Shown here one piece after another: positions 52,103 to 61,372 of a stretch of 64,000 nt of DNA. A model generated the notes under the pieces. That model ran no database searches. It saw nothing but the letters and a program-made list of their open reading frames with translations, and had not been told where the DNA came from. Numbering within the stretch: the stretch's first letter is position 1; the number at the start of each line of letters is the position of its first letter. The stretch is from Actinoplanes subtropicus (GTDB taxonomy: Bacteria > Actinomycetota > Actinomycetes > Mycobacteriales > Micromonosporaceae). Position numbers and translations under genes: made by a program. Where the stretch lies: assembly GCF_000721705.1 (NCBI RefSeq), contig NZ_JOJL01000005.1:1-64000 (forward strand), given 5' to 3'.

Positions 52103-52133
52103 ACGGTACGTCCGGCCCCCGCCCGCCTGTCAA
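52103..52133 (-). promoter_or_regulatory. candidate promoter for the ncRNA
   Basis: TTGACA and TACCGT with a 19-nt spacer on the minus strand. The -35 is a perfect consensus hexamer, which is rare in such GC-rich DNA, but the spacer is longer than ideal. Confidence 0.5.
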
Positions 52134-52196
52134 CCGCCACCCCCGCGCTTGGGCGTGTCGCGTTTTTCGGCGTGTCATGTCCCGTACCCGATCGAG

Positions 52197-53462
52197 TTAC
52201 AGCGTGTTCAACAGGCGGGTCGCGGCGTCCGGGTGATCGGCGGCGAGCAGGCCGGCCGCGGCCAGAACATACCGCTGGTCGACCACGGTACGGGCGCCGG
52301 CCGGGGCGGCCCAGCCGCCGGCCGTGTCGGCGAGCACCGCTTCCAGCACATACGGGCCGCCGCCGTGCCGCAGCACCCCGCCCGAGCCGACCACCAGGCG
52401 GACCTCGCGCAGGTCACGGCCTCCGGTGCGTGGCCGGCCGGGTCCCGGAGAGTGACCGCGGGCGTGCCGGCGGAGGGCCACGATCGCGGCGGCGGCGGCC
52501 AGATCACGATCACTCTCCGGCATCGGTGGCCGTCCGGTTTCCGGGAGTGCCAATTTCTCGGCTGTGGCGGCCGCCACAGTGCCGGGGGCGCCTACCGCAA
52601 CGCCGAGATCTCCTTCGACCGTACGGGAGCGCCAGAGCGTGCCGGCGACGTCGCGGCGGGGGCCCGCGGTGAGCTCGGCGTCCGGGACGAGGGCGGAGTA
52701 GACGTCGGTGGTGGCGCCGCCGACGTCCACGACGAGGACTCCGGTGCCGGTCAGGTCGGCGAGCAGTTCCACGCCGGCGAGCACGGCGTCGGGGGTGGCG
52801 GCGCGGACGAGGGAGGCGAAGCGGGCGCCCTTCGAGAGCTTCTTGCCGCCGATCACGTGCTTGAGGAAGACCTCGCGGATCGCCGCCCGGGCCGGTCCCG
52901 GATCGAGGACGCCGATCCTGGGCAGCACGTTCGCCGTCGCGGTGACCGATATGTCGCGATTTTTCAGGATAAGGGTCGCCTGGTCGCGGGCGTCGGCGTT
53001 GCCGGCCAGCACCACGGGCACCTTGAGGCGTGATGTCGCGATTCGTCGGGCGTTGTGCAGCAGAACGGACGCGTCGCCGCCGTCGGTGCCGCCGACCAGG
53101 AGGATCACGTCCGGGCGGGACTCGCGGAGGGCGAGCACCTTGCGCCCGTCGAGCGGGCCCGCGGCCACGTGGACGACCTGGGCGCCGGCCGACAGGCCGA
53201 CCCGGTGCCCGGCCTCGGCGGTGACCAGCGATTCGTAGCCGACCACCGCCAGCCGGAGACCCCCGCCGGCCGAGCTGCACACGTACAGCAAATCGCTTTT
53301 ATCGCCTTTTACGGCCGTCACCGCGGCGTCCAGGCCGTGGAGCACGTCGCTCGCGGCCGTGGTCGGCACCTCGGCCCGCCCGGTCATCTCCCCCGATGCA
53401 AGATCGATCCGACCGGCTTTCGTGTACGTGGACCCGACGTCGACGCAGACCGCGGCCGTCAT
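52197..53462 (-). CDS. MutL/GlmL-type reactivase for the B12-dependent aminomutase (KamB-like)
   Basis: A 421-aa ASKHA-fold ATPase. It opens with [18 protein letters not shown] (phosphate-1 loop) and has [29 protein letters not shown], and the second phosphate-binding loop [15 protein letters not shown], as in GlmL/MutL proteins. These accompany adenosylcobalamin mutases such as glutamate mutase and lysine 5,6-aminomutase (KamB in Fusobacterium). Likely role: ATP-dependent release of damaged cobalamin from KamDE. The start overlaps the stop of the Kal gene (ATGA). It is the last gene of the kam operon. Confidence 0.88.
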   Translation of the reverse strand: MTAAVCVDVGSTYTKAGRIDLASGEMTGRAEVPTTAASDVLHGLDAAVTAVKGDKSDLLYVCSSAGGGLRLAVVGYESLVTAEAGHRVGLSAGAQVVHVAAGPLDGRKVLALRESRPDVILLVGGTDGGDASVLLHNARRIATSRLKVPVVLAGNADARDQATLILKNRDISVTATANVLPRIGVLDPGPARAAIREVFLKHVIGGKKLSKGARFASLVRAATPDAVLAGVELLADLTGTGVLVVDVGGATTDVYSALVPDAELTAGPRRDVAGTLWRSRTVEGDLGVAVGAPGTVAAATAEKLALPETGRPPMPESDRDLAAAAAIVALRRHARGHSPGPGRPRTGGRDLREVRLVVGSGGVLRHGGGPYVLEAVLADTAGGWAAPAGARTVVDQRYVLAAAGLLAADHPDAATRLLNTL

Positions 53463-53824
53463 CCCTTCGGGGGCACCACGACGGTGCCGGTAGCCGTCAC
53501 CGCCACGATCGGCTCGGCCAGGACCGCCGCCGACGAGCCCCCGGTCCCCCGGCAGACGACCTTCGACTCGAACGCGATCCTCCGGGAGCGGGTGCCCATC
53601 TTCACCACCGTCGCGGTGATCTCCAGGACGTCCCCGGCCTGCACCGGCGCCTTGAACTGGACGTCGTCGTAGGAGGCGAACAGCCCCTCGTCCCCGTCCA
53701 GCTGGATGCACACCTCGGTGGCCACGTCCCCGAACAGCCCCAGCGAGTACGCCCCGTCGACCAGGTTCCCGGCGTAGTGGGCGTGCGAGTAGGGCACGTA
53801 CCGGCGGTGGACCACAGTGATCAT
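53459..53824 (-). CDS. kal: 3-aminobutyryl-CoA ammonia-lyase
   Basis: A 121-aa hotdog-fold protein ([57 protein letters not shown] central helix and strands). The [14 protein letters not shown] motif and the length match Kal of lysine fermentation, which deaminates L-3-aminobutyryl-CoA to crotonyl-CoA. Both ends overlap neighbours (kamE upstream, kamB-like downstream) by ATGA, so it belongs to the operon. As a general hotdog protein it could have other CoA-ester activity, but the context makes Kal the most likely. Confidence 0.87.
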   Translation of the reverse strand: MITVVHRRYVPYSHAHYAGNLVDGAYSLGLFGDVATEVCIQLDGDEGLFASYDDVQFKAPVQAGDVLEITATVVKMGTRSRRIAFESKVVCRGTGGSSAAVLAEPIVAVTATGTVVVPPKG

Positions 53825-54555
53825 TTCGAGCTCCCGGTCAAGGCGTGGACGAGATAGGACGCGACTTCCCGCGGCGTGGTCCCCCGGCCGAAGATCCGGT
53901 CGACGCCGAGCTCCCCGGCCATCAACTCGTCGAACCGCGGCCCGCCCACGATCAGCAGCGGACGCCTGCCCGCCGGCAGCGCCTCCCGGAACGCCGCCGA
54001 CATCGCCCGGGTGTTCTGCAGGTGCGCGTCCCGCTGGGTCACCACCTGCGACACCAGCACGGCGTCCGCCTTCTGCTCGCGCGCCGTCTCGACCAGATCG
54101 GGAACGGACACCTGCGCGCCCATGTTGGTCACCGCGAGCTCCCGGTACGACTCCAGCCCCTTCTCCCCCGCGATCCCCTTGAGGTTCAGGATCGCGTCGA
54201 TCCCCACGGTGTGCGCGTCCGTCCCGATGCACGCCCCGACCACGTTGAGCCGCCGGCGCAGCCGCCGCTTGATGACCGCGTTGACCTCCTTGGCGCTCAG
54301 CAGCGGATAATCCCGCTCGACCACCTGCACCTTCTCGGTGTCGACCAGGTGGTTCACCTTCCCGTAGACCACGAAGAAGGTGTACGCGTCCCCCATCTGC
54401 TTGGCGTGCACGAGCATCGCCGGCTCCATCCCCATCTTCCCGGCGAGCTGGAGAGCGGCCCCTTCGGCCCGCTTGTCGTGCGGAACCGGCAGCGTGAACG
54501 ACAGCTGCACCATCCCGTCCCCGGTCGTATCCCCGTAGGGCCGAATGATGGTCAT
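53821..54555 (-). CDS. kamE: lysine 5,6-aminomutase beta subunit
   Basis: A 244-aa protein. The N-terminal dimerisation part (about 1-95) precedes the Rossmann cobalamin-binding domain with D-x-H-x-x-G as Asp113, His115 and Gly118 ([10 protein letters not shown]). Lys126 in LNLKGIAG is in the position of the PLP-forming lysine. [23 protein letters not shown] is the S-x-L-to-G-G part of the B12 fold. With KamD it moves the epsilon-amino group of L-beta-lysine (or lysine) to C5. Both its start and stop overlap neighbouring genes (ATGA). Confidence 0.94.
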   Translation of the reverse strand: MTIIRPYGDTTGDGMVQLSFTLPVPHDKRAEGAALQLAGKMGMEPAMLVHAKQMGDAYTFFVVYGKVNHLVDTEKVQVVERDYPLLSAKEVNAVIKRRLRRRLNVVGACIGTDAHTVGIDAILNLKGIAGEKGLESYRELAVTNMGAQVSVPDLVETAREQKADAVLVSQVVTQRDAHLQNTRAMSAAFREALPAGRRPLLIVGGPRFDELMAGELGVDRIFGRGTTPREVASYLVHALTGSSK

Positions 54556-56108
54556 GACTCCAGGGCCTCCGTCACGGGGTTGTAGTAGTCGTCCTCGTGC
54601 TTGGCGACGCCATCCAGGCCCTTTCCGCGGTCGGCCGGGCGTTTCATGATGCCGAAGGTGCCATCGGCGATCGCCTCCAGCAAGGTGTCGTCGACGATGC
54701 GCTCCAGCAAGTCGACGGCCTCGCCGAGGACCTGGTGGGCGCGCTGCTGGAGGAAGCCGCCCGGGGCCGGGACGAAGTCCTCGTGCAGGTTGCCGGCGCC
54801 GTTGAGGACGTAGCGGACGTTCTGCAGGGCGACATCGCGGTCGGACAGCCACGGCGTCACGACCGCCTCGGTCATCATGCCCACGAGGAGGATGCCCTGG
54901 CCGGTGAGCGTGCCGACCAGGTTGAAGAAGCCGTCGAGCAGGTTGCCGCGGAACACGTCGCCGGTCATGTGCTTGGTCGGGGGCATCCACTTGAGCGGCG
55001 CGTCCGGGAACAGCTCGCGGGCGAGCAGGGCGTGCGCCAGCTCCAGCCGGAACGACTCCGGCAGGTCCGGGTTTATCTCGAAGGCGTGGCCCAGGCCGAG
55101 CTGCCAGTCGGCCAGCCCGGCCTCGTGCGCGAAGTACTCGTTCAGCAGCTGCGAGACGGTGACCGTGTGCGCCGCCTCGACCGCGTCGGCCGTGGTGAGG
55201 TAGTTGTCCTCGCCGGTGTTGATGATGATGCCGGCGCGGGCGTGCACCTGGCGGCTGAAGCGCTGGTCGACGAAGGTGCGGATCGGGTTGATGTCGCGGA
55301 ACAGGATGCCGTACATCGAGTCGTTGAGCATCATGTCGAGGCGTTCCAGGCCGGCCAGCGCGGCGATCTCCGGCATGCACAGCCCGGAGGCGTAGTTGGT
55401 CAGCCGCACGTACCGGCCCAGCTCCCTGGACGTCTCGTCGAGCGCCGCCCGCATCAGCCGGAAGTTCTCCTGGGTCGCGTACGTGCCGGCGAAGCCCTCC
55501 CGGGTCGCGCCCTCGGGCACGTAGTCGAGCAGCGACTGGCCGGTCGAGCGGATCACCGCGATCACGTCGGCGCCGGCCCGGGCGGCCGCCTGCGCCTGCG
55601 GGATGTCCTCGTAGATGTCCCCGGTGGCGACGATCAGGTAGATCCACGGGCGCTGCTCCGGATCCCCGTACCGCTTGATCATGCGGTCCCGCTCGGCCCG
55701 GCGGCGGTCGACGACCTTGAGGCCGTCGCTGGTCGCCCTCTTCGCCGCGCGCCGGGCCGCGAGGGCTTCCGCTTTCCCGGCCGGTACGGCGAACCGCACC
55801 GCACCCGCAGCGGCCTTCTGGGCCAGGACGGTGATGTCGTCGACCCCGCTCGCCCGCATCGCGTGGAACACCGGCAGCGCCACCCCGTGGCCCAGCCCCA
55901 CGTCCGCGACCACGGCGTCCACGAGGCGGTTCACCCACGGGATGCCGTCCGGGTCGGCGCCGTGCACGCCGGCCAGGCGCAGCACCGCCCGCTCGACCGA
56001 CACGGTGGTGTGCGACCGGGCCAGGTCGACGACCGGCCGGCCCGCCTTCGCGGCGAGCCGGCGCGCGGTGCGGACCACCCGCGGATCGAGGTTCAGCTTC
56101 CCGGCCAC
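54552..56108 (-). CDS. kamD: lysine 5,6-aminomutase alpha subunit
   Basis: A 518-aa TIM-barrel subunit, the expected size. It begins [20 protein letters not shown] and has [37 protein letters not shown] blocks (phosphate/PLP region), [15 protein letters not shown], and [20 protein letters not shown], which are characteristic of KamD. It pairs with KamE, encoded with an ATGA overlap. It binds the PLP-substrate aldimine against adenosylcobalamin. It follows an amidohydrolase gene by 9 nt in the operon. Confidence 0.95.
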   Translation of the reverse strand: MAGKLNLDPRVVRTARRLAAKAGRPVVDLARSHTTVSVERAVLRLAGVHGADPDGIPWVNRLVDAVVADVGLGHGVALPVFHAMRASGVDDITVLAQKAAAGAVRFAVPAGKAEALAARRAAKRATSDGLKVVDRRRAERDRMIKRYGDPEQRPWIYLIVATGDIYEDIPQAQAAARAGADVIAVIRSTGQSLLDYVPEGATREGFAGTYATQENFRLMRAALDETSRELGRYVRLTNYASGLCMPEIAALAGLERLDMMLNDSMYGILFRDINPIRTFVDQRFSRQVHARAGIIINTGEDNYLTTADAVEAAHTVTVSQLLNEYFAHEAGLADWQLGLGHAFEINPDLPESFRLELAHALLARELFPDAPLKWMPPTKHMTGDVFRGNLLDGFFNLVGTLTGQGILLVGMMTEAVVTPWLSDRDVALQNVRYVLNGAGNLHEDFVPAPGGFLQQRAHQVLGEAVDLLERIVDDTLLEAIADGTFGIMKRPADRGKGLDGVAKHEDDYYNPVTEALES

Positions 56109-56117
56109 GTACTCCTC

Positions 56118-57659
56118 CTAGGACCCGTCGTAGATCGTCTGGCCGGCGAGGACGGTGCGGCGGCACACCGGGCGTTCCGGGGTCATCCCGTCCACGTCCG
56201 GCAGCAGCGTGGGCAGCCCGCCGGTGGTCCCGGAGGGCGTCTCCCACACCGCGAAGGTGGCCTGCTTGCCGGGCGCGAGCACGCCGGCGTCGTCGACCCC
56301 GGCCGCCCGCCAGCCGCCCCGGCTCGCGGCGGCGAAGGCGGAGCGCACGTTCATCCGGTGCGCCGGGTTGGTCGGCGCCGCCGCGGCCACCACCACCGAC
56401 CACGGGTCGAGCGCGGTGACCGGCGAGTCCGAGCCGAACGCGAGCGGGACGCCGGTGGCGTGCAGGGCACCGATCGGGTTGCTGGCCGCGGCCCGCTCCC
56501 GGCCGAGGCGCTGGGCGTACATCCGGTCGGGGCCGCCCCAGAGCGCGTCGAAGACCGGCTGCACCGAGGCGGTGACGCCGAACTCGACCATCCGGGCGAT
56601 CATCGGCTTGTCGATCAGCTCGACGTGCTCGATCCGGTGCCCGGCGGCGCGGACGTCGTCGACGCCGACGTGCTTGGCGGCCAGCGCGAACCCGTCGAGG
56701 ACCGCCTCGATCGCGGCGTCGCCGATGGCGTGGAAGCCGCCTTGCACGCCGACCGCCATGCACTCGAGGAGGTGCTCGGCGGCCTGCTCGGCGGTCACGA
56801 ACGCCTGGCCGTGGCCGTGGTCGCCGTCGTGGTACGCCTGCCGCAGCGACGCCGTGCGGGAGCCGAGGGCGCCGTCCGCGTAGAGGTCGCCGGCCGCGCC
56901 GGTCGCGCCCAGGTCCCGGGCTCGTTCGGCCCCGCCCAGCTCGCCCCAGTAGGCGTACACCCGGGGAAGGTTCTGCTCGGCGAGCGCCAGCACCGAGAGC
57001 AGGTCCGCCTCGCTGGAGGTGCCCGGCCCGCCGCACTCGTGCACGGCCGCGATGCCCAGCGACGCGGCGCGGGACAGGGCTGACCGCTGCGCCGCTCTCC
57101 GCTGCTGCGGGGTCAGCGACTCGAGGGCGACCGCGCGGGCGGCATGGTGGGCCTGCTCCCGCACCCAGCCGGACGCGTCGAAACCGGCCACCCCCTCGGC
57201 CGCGGACAGCAGCGACGTCGAGACCAGCGCGGAATGCACGGATGCCTGCGACAGGTAGACCCGCCGGCCGCCGGCCGCCTTTTCGAGGTCAGCGGCGGTG
57301 GGCGGGGTCTGCTCGGCCCAGGTCGACTCGTCCCAGCCGTGACCGTGCACGACCGCGCCGGCCGGCCGGGTCGCGGCGAACACCGTCACCCTTTCCAGAA
57401 GATCAGCAGCGGACCGTACGCCGGACAGGTCGAGCCCGTCGACGGCGAGCCCGGTGTCGGTGGCGTGCACGTGCGCGTCGACGAACGCCGGGGTGACCAG
57501 CAGGCCGCCCAGGTCCACCCGCCGGTCGGCGGAGGGAGCGTCGGCGGCGTCGCCCAGCCACGCTATCCGGCCGTCGCGGACCAGCATGGCGGTGGCCCGC
57601 GGGTCGGCGGCGGAGTAGAAGCGGCCGTGCGTGAAAAGAACCGAGGGGTGCTCTGTCAT
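56118..57659 (-). CDS. YtcJ-like amidohydrolase (amidohydrolase 3 family)
   Basis: A 513-aa metallo-amidohydrolase. The first metal motif is VDAHVHATDTG, other His residues lie in GFHAIGDAAIEAVLDG and HRIEHVELID, and the last metal Asp is in AFGSDSPVTALDP. The final beta-sandwich (FAVWETPSG...) completes the fold. YtcJ-type enzymes deacylate N-acyl amino compounds or cleave cyclic amides. Its place between kdd (5-nt gap) and kamD (9-nt gap) suggests that it feeds an acylated lysine derivative into the pathway, but that is inference. It is not part of known kam clusters. Confidence 0.85.
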   Translation of the reverse strand: MTEHPSVLFTHGRFYSAADPRATAMLVRDGRIAWLGDAADAPSADRRVDLGGLLVTPAFVDAHVHATDTGLAVDGLDLSGVRSAADLLERVTVFAATRPAGAVVHGHGWDESTWAEQTPPTAADLEKAAGGRRVYLSQASVHSALVSTSLLSAAEGVAGFDASGWVREQAHHAARAVALESLTPQQRRAAQRSALSRAASLGIAAVHECGGPGTSSEADLLSVLALAEQNLPRVYAYWGELGGAERARDLGATGAAGDLYADGALGSRTASLRQAYHDGDHGHGQAFVTAEQAAEHLLECMAVGVQGGFHAIGDAAIEAVLDGFALAAKHVGVDDVRAAGHRIEHVELIDKPMIARMVEFGVTASVQPVFDALWGGPDRMYAQRLGRERAAASNPIGALHATGVPLAFGSDSPVTALDPWSVVVAAAAPTNPAHRMNVRSAFAAASRGGWRAAGVDDAGVLAPGKQATFAVWETPSGTTGGLPTLLPDVDGMTPERPVCRRTVLAGQTIYDGS

Positions 57660-57664
57660 GCGCG

Positions 57665-58735
57665 TCAGTGTCCCGCGACCCGCGCCTCGAACAGGCGCCG
57701 GATCGCCGGGTCGCGGCGGAGCAGGTCGACGGCGAACTCGGCGTGCCCGGGCAGGTACCCGTTGCCGATCAGCATCGTCACGTCGGCGGCCAGGCCCTCG
57801 GCGCCCAGCGCGGCGGCCGGGAAGCTGGTCGCCATCGAGAAGAAGATCACCGTGCCGCCGGGCGCGGTGGCCAGGATCGCGCCGTGCTCGCAGCCGGGCA
57901 CGTCGACGCAGACGACCGTGACCGTGGCCGGGGCGCCCAGCGCTTCCGTCACCGCATGGGAGACCGCCACCGGGTCGCGGGCGTCCGCGATCGCCACGAC
58001 GTCGGCCAGCTGCCCGATTCTTTCCGCTTCGTCCTCGTTTATCACGACGGCGGCCGTCCGGGCGCCGGCCAGTCGGGCCGCCGCGAGGGACAACGAGCCG
58101 CTCTTGCCGGCGCCGCCGAGCACGGCGACCGTCACCGGGGTCTCCCCATCCGACCGCCCCACCACCACCCTTGACCGGACTGAAGACTGGTAGTCGCGGA
58201 CCACGCGGTCGGTCAGCGCCGGGGCACCGCACACGTCGTAGACGGCCAGGGCCAGTTCCGGGGCGAGATCGTCGGGCAGGACGGCGGCGACCGAGCGGCC
58301 GAACAGGATCGCCGTGCCGGTCGCCGGGACCTGCTCGCTGCGGCCGTCCCAGCCGGCCAGGCCGTCGGTGATCAGCAGCGGGGTCAGGGTCAGCGAGACC
58401 AGCGTGGCCACCCGGTCGCCGACCTTGAGGGGCAGCGGCGACGACGGGCCGACCGCCTCGACCACGCCGATCAGCATGCCGCCGGAGCCGGTGACCGGAT
58501 TGTGCATCTTGCCGCGCGTACGCACGATCTCCAGCACCTCGGCGCGGATCGCGTCGCCGTTGCCCTCGTGTTTCTCCGCCAGCTGCCGATAGCTGGCGGC
58601 GTCGAGGTTCAGCCGCTCGACCGCGACGCGCACCTCGTCGGCGCCGATCTCGGGGCTCGCGTCGAGGCGCCACGCGGCCTGCGGCAGCACCCCGGCCGGT
58701 TCGAGGACCCGTCCGAGCCCCACAGAAGACGACAT
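57665..58735 (-). CDS. kdd: L-erythro-3,5-diaminohexanoate dehydrogenase
   Basis: A 356-aa NAD-dependent dehydrogenase. It has the family blocks EIVRTRGKMHNPVTGSGGML, VGDRVATLVSLTLTPL, a Rossmann loop AVLGGAGKSGSLSLAAARLAGA and FSMATSFPAAALGAEGLAADV. It oxidises the 3,5-diaminohexanoate made by KamDE to 5-amino-3-oxohexanoate. It is the first gene of the minus-strand kam operon and divergent from kamA. The ATG at 58735 is preferred because AAAGG lies 9 nt upstream; the ATG at 58744 sits directly against it. Confidence 0.93.
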   Translation of the reverse strand: MSSSVGLGRVLEPAGVLPQAAWRLDASPEIGADEVRVAVERLNLDAASYRQLAEKHEGNGDAIRAEVLEIVRTRGKMHNPVTGSGGMLIGVVEAVGPSSPLPLKVGDRVATLVSLTLTPLLITDGLAGWDGRSEQVPATGTAILFGRSVAAVLPDDLAPELALAVYDVCGAPALTDRVVRDYQSSVRSRVVVGRSDGETPVTVAVLGGAGKSGSLSLAAARLAGARTAAVVINEDEAERIGQLADVVAIADARDPVAVSHAVTEALGAPATVTVVCVDVPGCEHGAILATAPGGTVIFFSMATSFPAAALGAEGLAADVTMLIGNGYLPGHAEFAVDLLRRDPAIRRLFEARVAGH

Positions 58736-58856
58736 CTGCCCCATCCTTTGCGTTTGAACAGCCGCCCTACCGTAAATCCTACGGGCCAGAGGTTTCTAGA
58801 CGAAAAATTATCCAGTACGTTGGTTCCCGATCACGCATCGACCCCGGGAGGCACCG

Positions 58857-60212
58857 ATGACCGCCGCTACCGGTCAGCCCTACGACTACCAGCGCCGTCC
58901 CCTGGCCGAGCCGGATTGGACCCGATTCCCCGGCTGGCGTGACGTCACCACGGCCCAGTGGGAGTCCGCGCAGTGGCAGCGGGTCAACTGCGTGAAGAAC
59001 GTGAAGCAGCTGCGCGCGGTCCTGGGCGGCCTGCTCGACGAGCGGTTCTACGCCGACCTGGAGGCCGACCAGCGGCGCCTGGCGACCATGTCGATGCTGG
59101 TCCCGCCACAGATGCTGAACACGATGGTGCCCACCGCGGCGCCGGACACCGAGTCCTTCTACGCCGACCCGATCCGCCGCTACATGATCCCGGTGGCCTC
59201 CGACCGCGACCCGCTGTGGCCGTCGCACCCGCACGCCACCCGCGACTCGCTGCACGAGCACGACATGTGGGTGGCCGAGGGCCTCACCCACCGCTACCCG
59301 ACCAAGGTGCTCGCCGAGCTGCTGTCGACCTGCCCGCAGTACTGCGGCCACTGCACCCGGATGGACCTGGTCGGCAACAGCACGCCCGCGGTCGACAAGC
59401 TGCGCCTCACGCTGAAGCCGGTCGACCGCTACGACGCGCACCTGACCTACCTCAAAGCCCATCCGGGTGCACGGGACGTGGTGGTCTCCGGCGGCGACGT
59501 CGCGAACGTGCCGTGGAAGCAGCTCGAGGCGTACCTGATGGGGGTGTTGTCGGTCCCGACGGTGCGCGACATCCGGCTCGCCACCAAGGCCCTGATGGGC
59601 CTGCCGCAGCACTGGCTGCAGGCCGACGTGGTCGAGGGCATGCAGCGGGTGGCGATCACCGCCTCCCGGCGCGGGGTCAACCTGGCCGTGCACACCCACG
59701 TCAACCACGTGAACTCGCTGACCCCGCTGGTCGCGAAGGCGGCGCAGACGCTGCTCGAGGTGGGCGTGCGCGACGTACGCAATCAGGGTGTGCTGATGCG
59801 CGGTGTCAACGCGACCACCGAAGACCTGCTGGACCTGTGCTTCGGGCTGCAGGGCGAGGCCGGCATCCTGCCGTACTACTTCTACATGTGCGACATGATC
59901 CCCAACGCCGAGCACTGGCGGGTCCCGGTCTGGCACGCCCAGCAGCTGCAGCACGACATGATGGGCTACCTGCCCGGCTACGCGACCCCGCGGATCGTCT
60001 GCGACGTGCCGTTCGTCGGCAAGCGGTGGGTGCACATGCTCACCGACTACGACCGGGAGCACGGCATCTCGTACTGGACCAAGAACTACCGCACCTCGAT
60101 CGAGCAGGACGACGACGAGGCGCTGTCCAAGCAGTACGCGTACTACGACCCGATCGACACGCTGCCGCAGTCCGGTCAGGACTGGTGGCGCAAGCAGGAG
60201 GCCGATTCGTAA
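58857..60212 (+). CDS. kamA: lysine 2,3-aminomutase (radical SAM, KamA family)
   Basis: A 451-aa radical SAM enzyme. The [4Fe-4S] motif C-x3-C-x2-C is Cys159, Cys163 and Cys166 (CPQYCGHCTRMD). PTKVLAELLSTCPQYC, VVSGGDVANVPWKQL and RDIRLATKALMGLP are the expected barrel strands. The PLP lysine is probably Lys389 in CDVPFVGKRWVHML, where classical enzymes have PGGGGK. It converts L-alpha-lysine to L-beta-lysine, the KamDE substrate. A GGGAGG site precedes the ATG. Divergent from kdd across 121 bp, it is followed by a strong terminator. Confidence 0.88.
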   Translation: MTAATGQPYDYQRRPLAEPDWTRFPGWRDVTTAQWESAQWQRVNCVKNVKQLRAVLGGLLDERFYADLEADQRRLATMSMLVPPQMLNTMVPTAAPDTESFYADPIRRYMIPVASDRDPLWPSHPHATRDSLHEHDMWVAEGLTHRYPTKVLAELLSTCPQYCGHCTRMDLVGNSTPAVDKLRLTLKPVDRYDAHLTYLKAHPGARDVVVSGGDVANVPWKQLEAYLMGVLSVPTVRDIRLATKALMGLPQHWLQADVVEGMQRVAITASRRGVNLAVHTHVNHVNSLTPLVAKAAQTLLEVGVRDVRNQGVLMRGVNATTEDLLDLCFGLQGEAGILPYYFYMCDMIPNAEHWRVPVWHAQQLQHDMMGYLPGYATPRIVCDVPFVGKRWVHMLTDYDREHGISYWTKNYRTSIEQDDDEALSKQYAYYDPIDTLPQSGQDWWRKQEADS

Positions 60213-60219
60213 CGGGCGT

Positions 60220-60257
60220 GCGAGGGCCCCGGGACGACGCTGTCCCGGGGCCCTCGC
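60220..60257 (+). terminator. kamA terminator
   Basis: GCGAGGGCCCCGGGAC and GTCCCGGGGCCCTCGC form a perfect 16-bp stem with a 6-nt loop, beginning 8 nt after the kamA stop. It lacks a T-run on the plus strand, as is usual for GC-rich actinomycete terminators, and it also serves the convergent csbD-like gene. Confidence 0.85.
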
Positions 60258-60275
60258 ATCCCTTACCGCGGGGGC

Positions 60276-60467
60276 TTACTGAAAGGCGTCCTTGACGTCC
60301 TTGCCGGCGTCCTTCACGTGCTCGGCGGCCTTGCGGGCCTGGGCTTCGGTCTCCTGCGCCTCACCCTTGGCGACCAGACTCTCGTTGCCGGTGGCCCGGC
60401 CGACGGCCTGCTTGGTCTTGCCGGACAGTTCCTCGGCCTCGTTGCGGACCTTGTCGGTGGCGCTCAT
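60276..60467 (-). CDS. CsbD-like stress protein
   Basis: A 63-aa, highly charged helical protein (MSATDKVRNEAEELSGKTKQ, then AVGRATGNESLVAKGEAQE). The motif G-K-x-K-x-x-x-G-x-x-T-G-N is the CsbD signature. In Bacillus csbD is a sigma-B general stress gene; the function of the protein is unknown. A long frame upstream starts at 60500, but the ATG at 60467 has AAGGAGG 10 nt upstream. It converges on kamA. Confidence 0.88.
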   Translation of the reverse strand: MSATDKVRNEAEELSGKTKQAVGRATGNESLVAKGEAQETEAQARKAAEHVKDAGKDVKDAFQ

Positions 60468-60547
60468 CGGTACACAGCCTCCTTGATTGTCGTCCAACAA
60501 GTACTTGCCCCGGGCTGCACCGGATGAAACCGGCTTAACATGCCGCC

Positions 60548-61285
60548 GTGGACGATCATTCTGCGCACGCGAACTCGTTCGGGCCGGCCGCGGACATCTA
60601 CGAGCGTGGCCGGCCCGGCTATCCCGACGCGGCCCTCAACTGGCTGCTGCTGCCTGGCCGGCCCCGGGTCGTCGACCTCGGCGCCGGCACCGGAAAGCTC
60701 ACCCGGCAGATCCGCGACCGAGGCCTGCCGGTCACCGCCGTCGACCCGTCCGAGCAGATGCTCGCCCAGCTCGCCCTGGCCGTGCCGGGCGTGCCGGCGC
60801 TGGTCGGCACGGCCGAGCGGATCCCGCTGCCGGCCGGCTCCGCCGACGTCGTGCTGGTCGCCCAGGCCTGGCACTGGGTCGACCCGGCCCGTGCGGCGCC
60901 GGAGATCGCCCGCGTCCTGGCCCCGGGCGGCCGCCTCGGCCTGGTGTGGAACCTGCGCGACGAGGCGGAGCCGTGGGTGCGCCGGCTCGGCGAGATCATC
61001 GGCAACGCCGAGAACCAGCGCGACACGGAGGTGGGCGAGCCGTTCGGCCCGGTCGAGCTCGCGCATTTCCGCTGGTCGATGACGCTGGGCCCGGAGCGGC
61101 TGATCGACCTGGTCGCCTCCCGCAGCTCGATCATCCTGCTCCCGCCGGCCGAGCGCACGGCGGTCCTGGACGAGGTGCGCCGGCTGACCGCCACCCACCC
61201 CGACCTGGTCGGCCGCACCGAGTTCCGGATGCCCTACGTCACCGAGTGCGCCCGGGCGACCCTGCCTTATTCGCCGCGAGAATAG
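60548..61285 (+). CDS. SAM-dependent methyltransferase
   Basis: A 245-aa protein with a GTG start. FGPAADIYERGRPGYP is the conserved N-terminus of this Methyltransf_11 subgroup; motif I is VVDLGAGTGKLTRQI; then VTAVDPSEQML, and VAQAWHWVDP, the hallmark W-H-W-x-D/P of the same group (trans-aconitate methyltransferase-like or CrgA5-like). The substrate is unknown. It is followed by PadR after 87 nt, and its last codons overlap a possible PadR operator. Confidence 0.88.
   Translation: MDDHSAHANSFGPAADIYERGRPGYPDAALNWLLLPGRPRVVDLGAGTGKLTRQIRDRGLPVTAVDPSEQMLAQLALAVPGVPALVGTAERIPLPAGSADVVLVAQAWHWVDPARAAPEIARVLAPGGRLGLVWNLRDEAEPWVRRLGEIIGNAENQRDTEVGEPFGPVELAHFRWSMTLGPERLIDLVASRSSIILLPPAERTAVLDEVRRLTATHPDLVGRTEFRMPYVTECARATLPYSPRE
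61268..61284. promoter_or_regulatory. candidate PadR operator, site 1
   Basis: TATTCGCCGCGAGAATA, an imperfect palindrome (TATTC...GAATA) at the end of the methyltransferase gene. It resembles, in inverted orientation, the 17-mer at 61334-61350. Confidence 0.45.
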
Positions 61286-61333
61286 CTCCATCCCCGCTGG
61301 CCTCAGGGCTTACCCTGACTTTCCCCCGACAGG

Positions 61334-61350
61334 TATTATCTCGGCGAATA
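61334..61350. promoter_or_regulatory. candidate PadR operator, site 2
   Basis: TATTATCTCGGCGAATA, 22 nt upstream of the padR-like ATG. Its reverse complement matches site 1 at most positions. Actinomycete PadR regulators of ABC exporters often bind TATCTCG-type inverted repeats, so autoregulation is likely. Confidence 0.5.
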
Positions 61351-61372
61351 CCGGCGGCGTAGCGTGCCGGAC

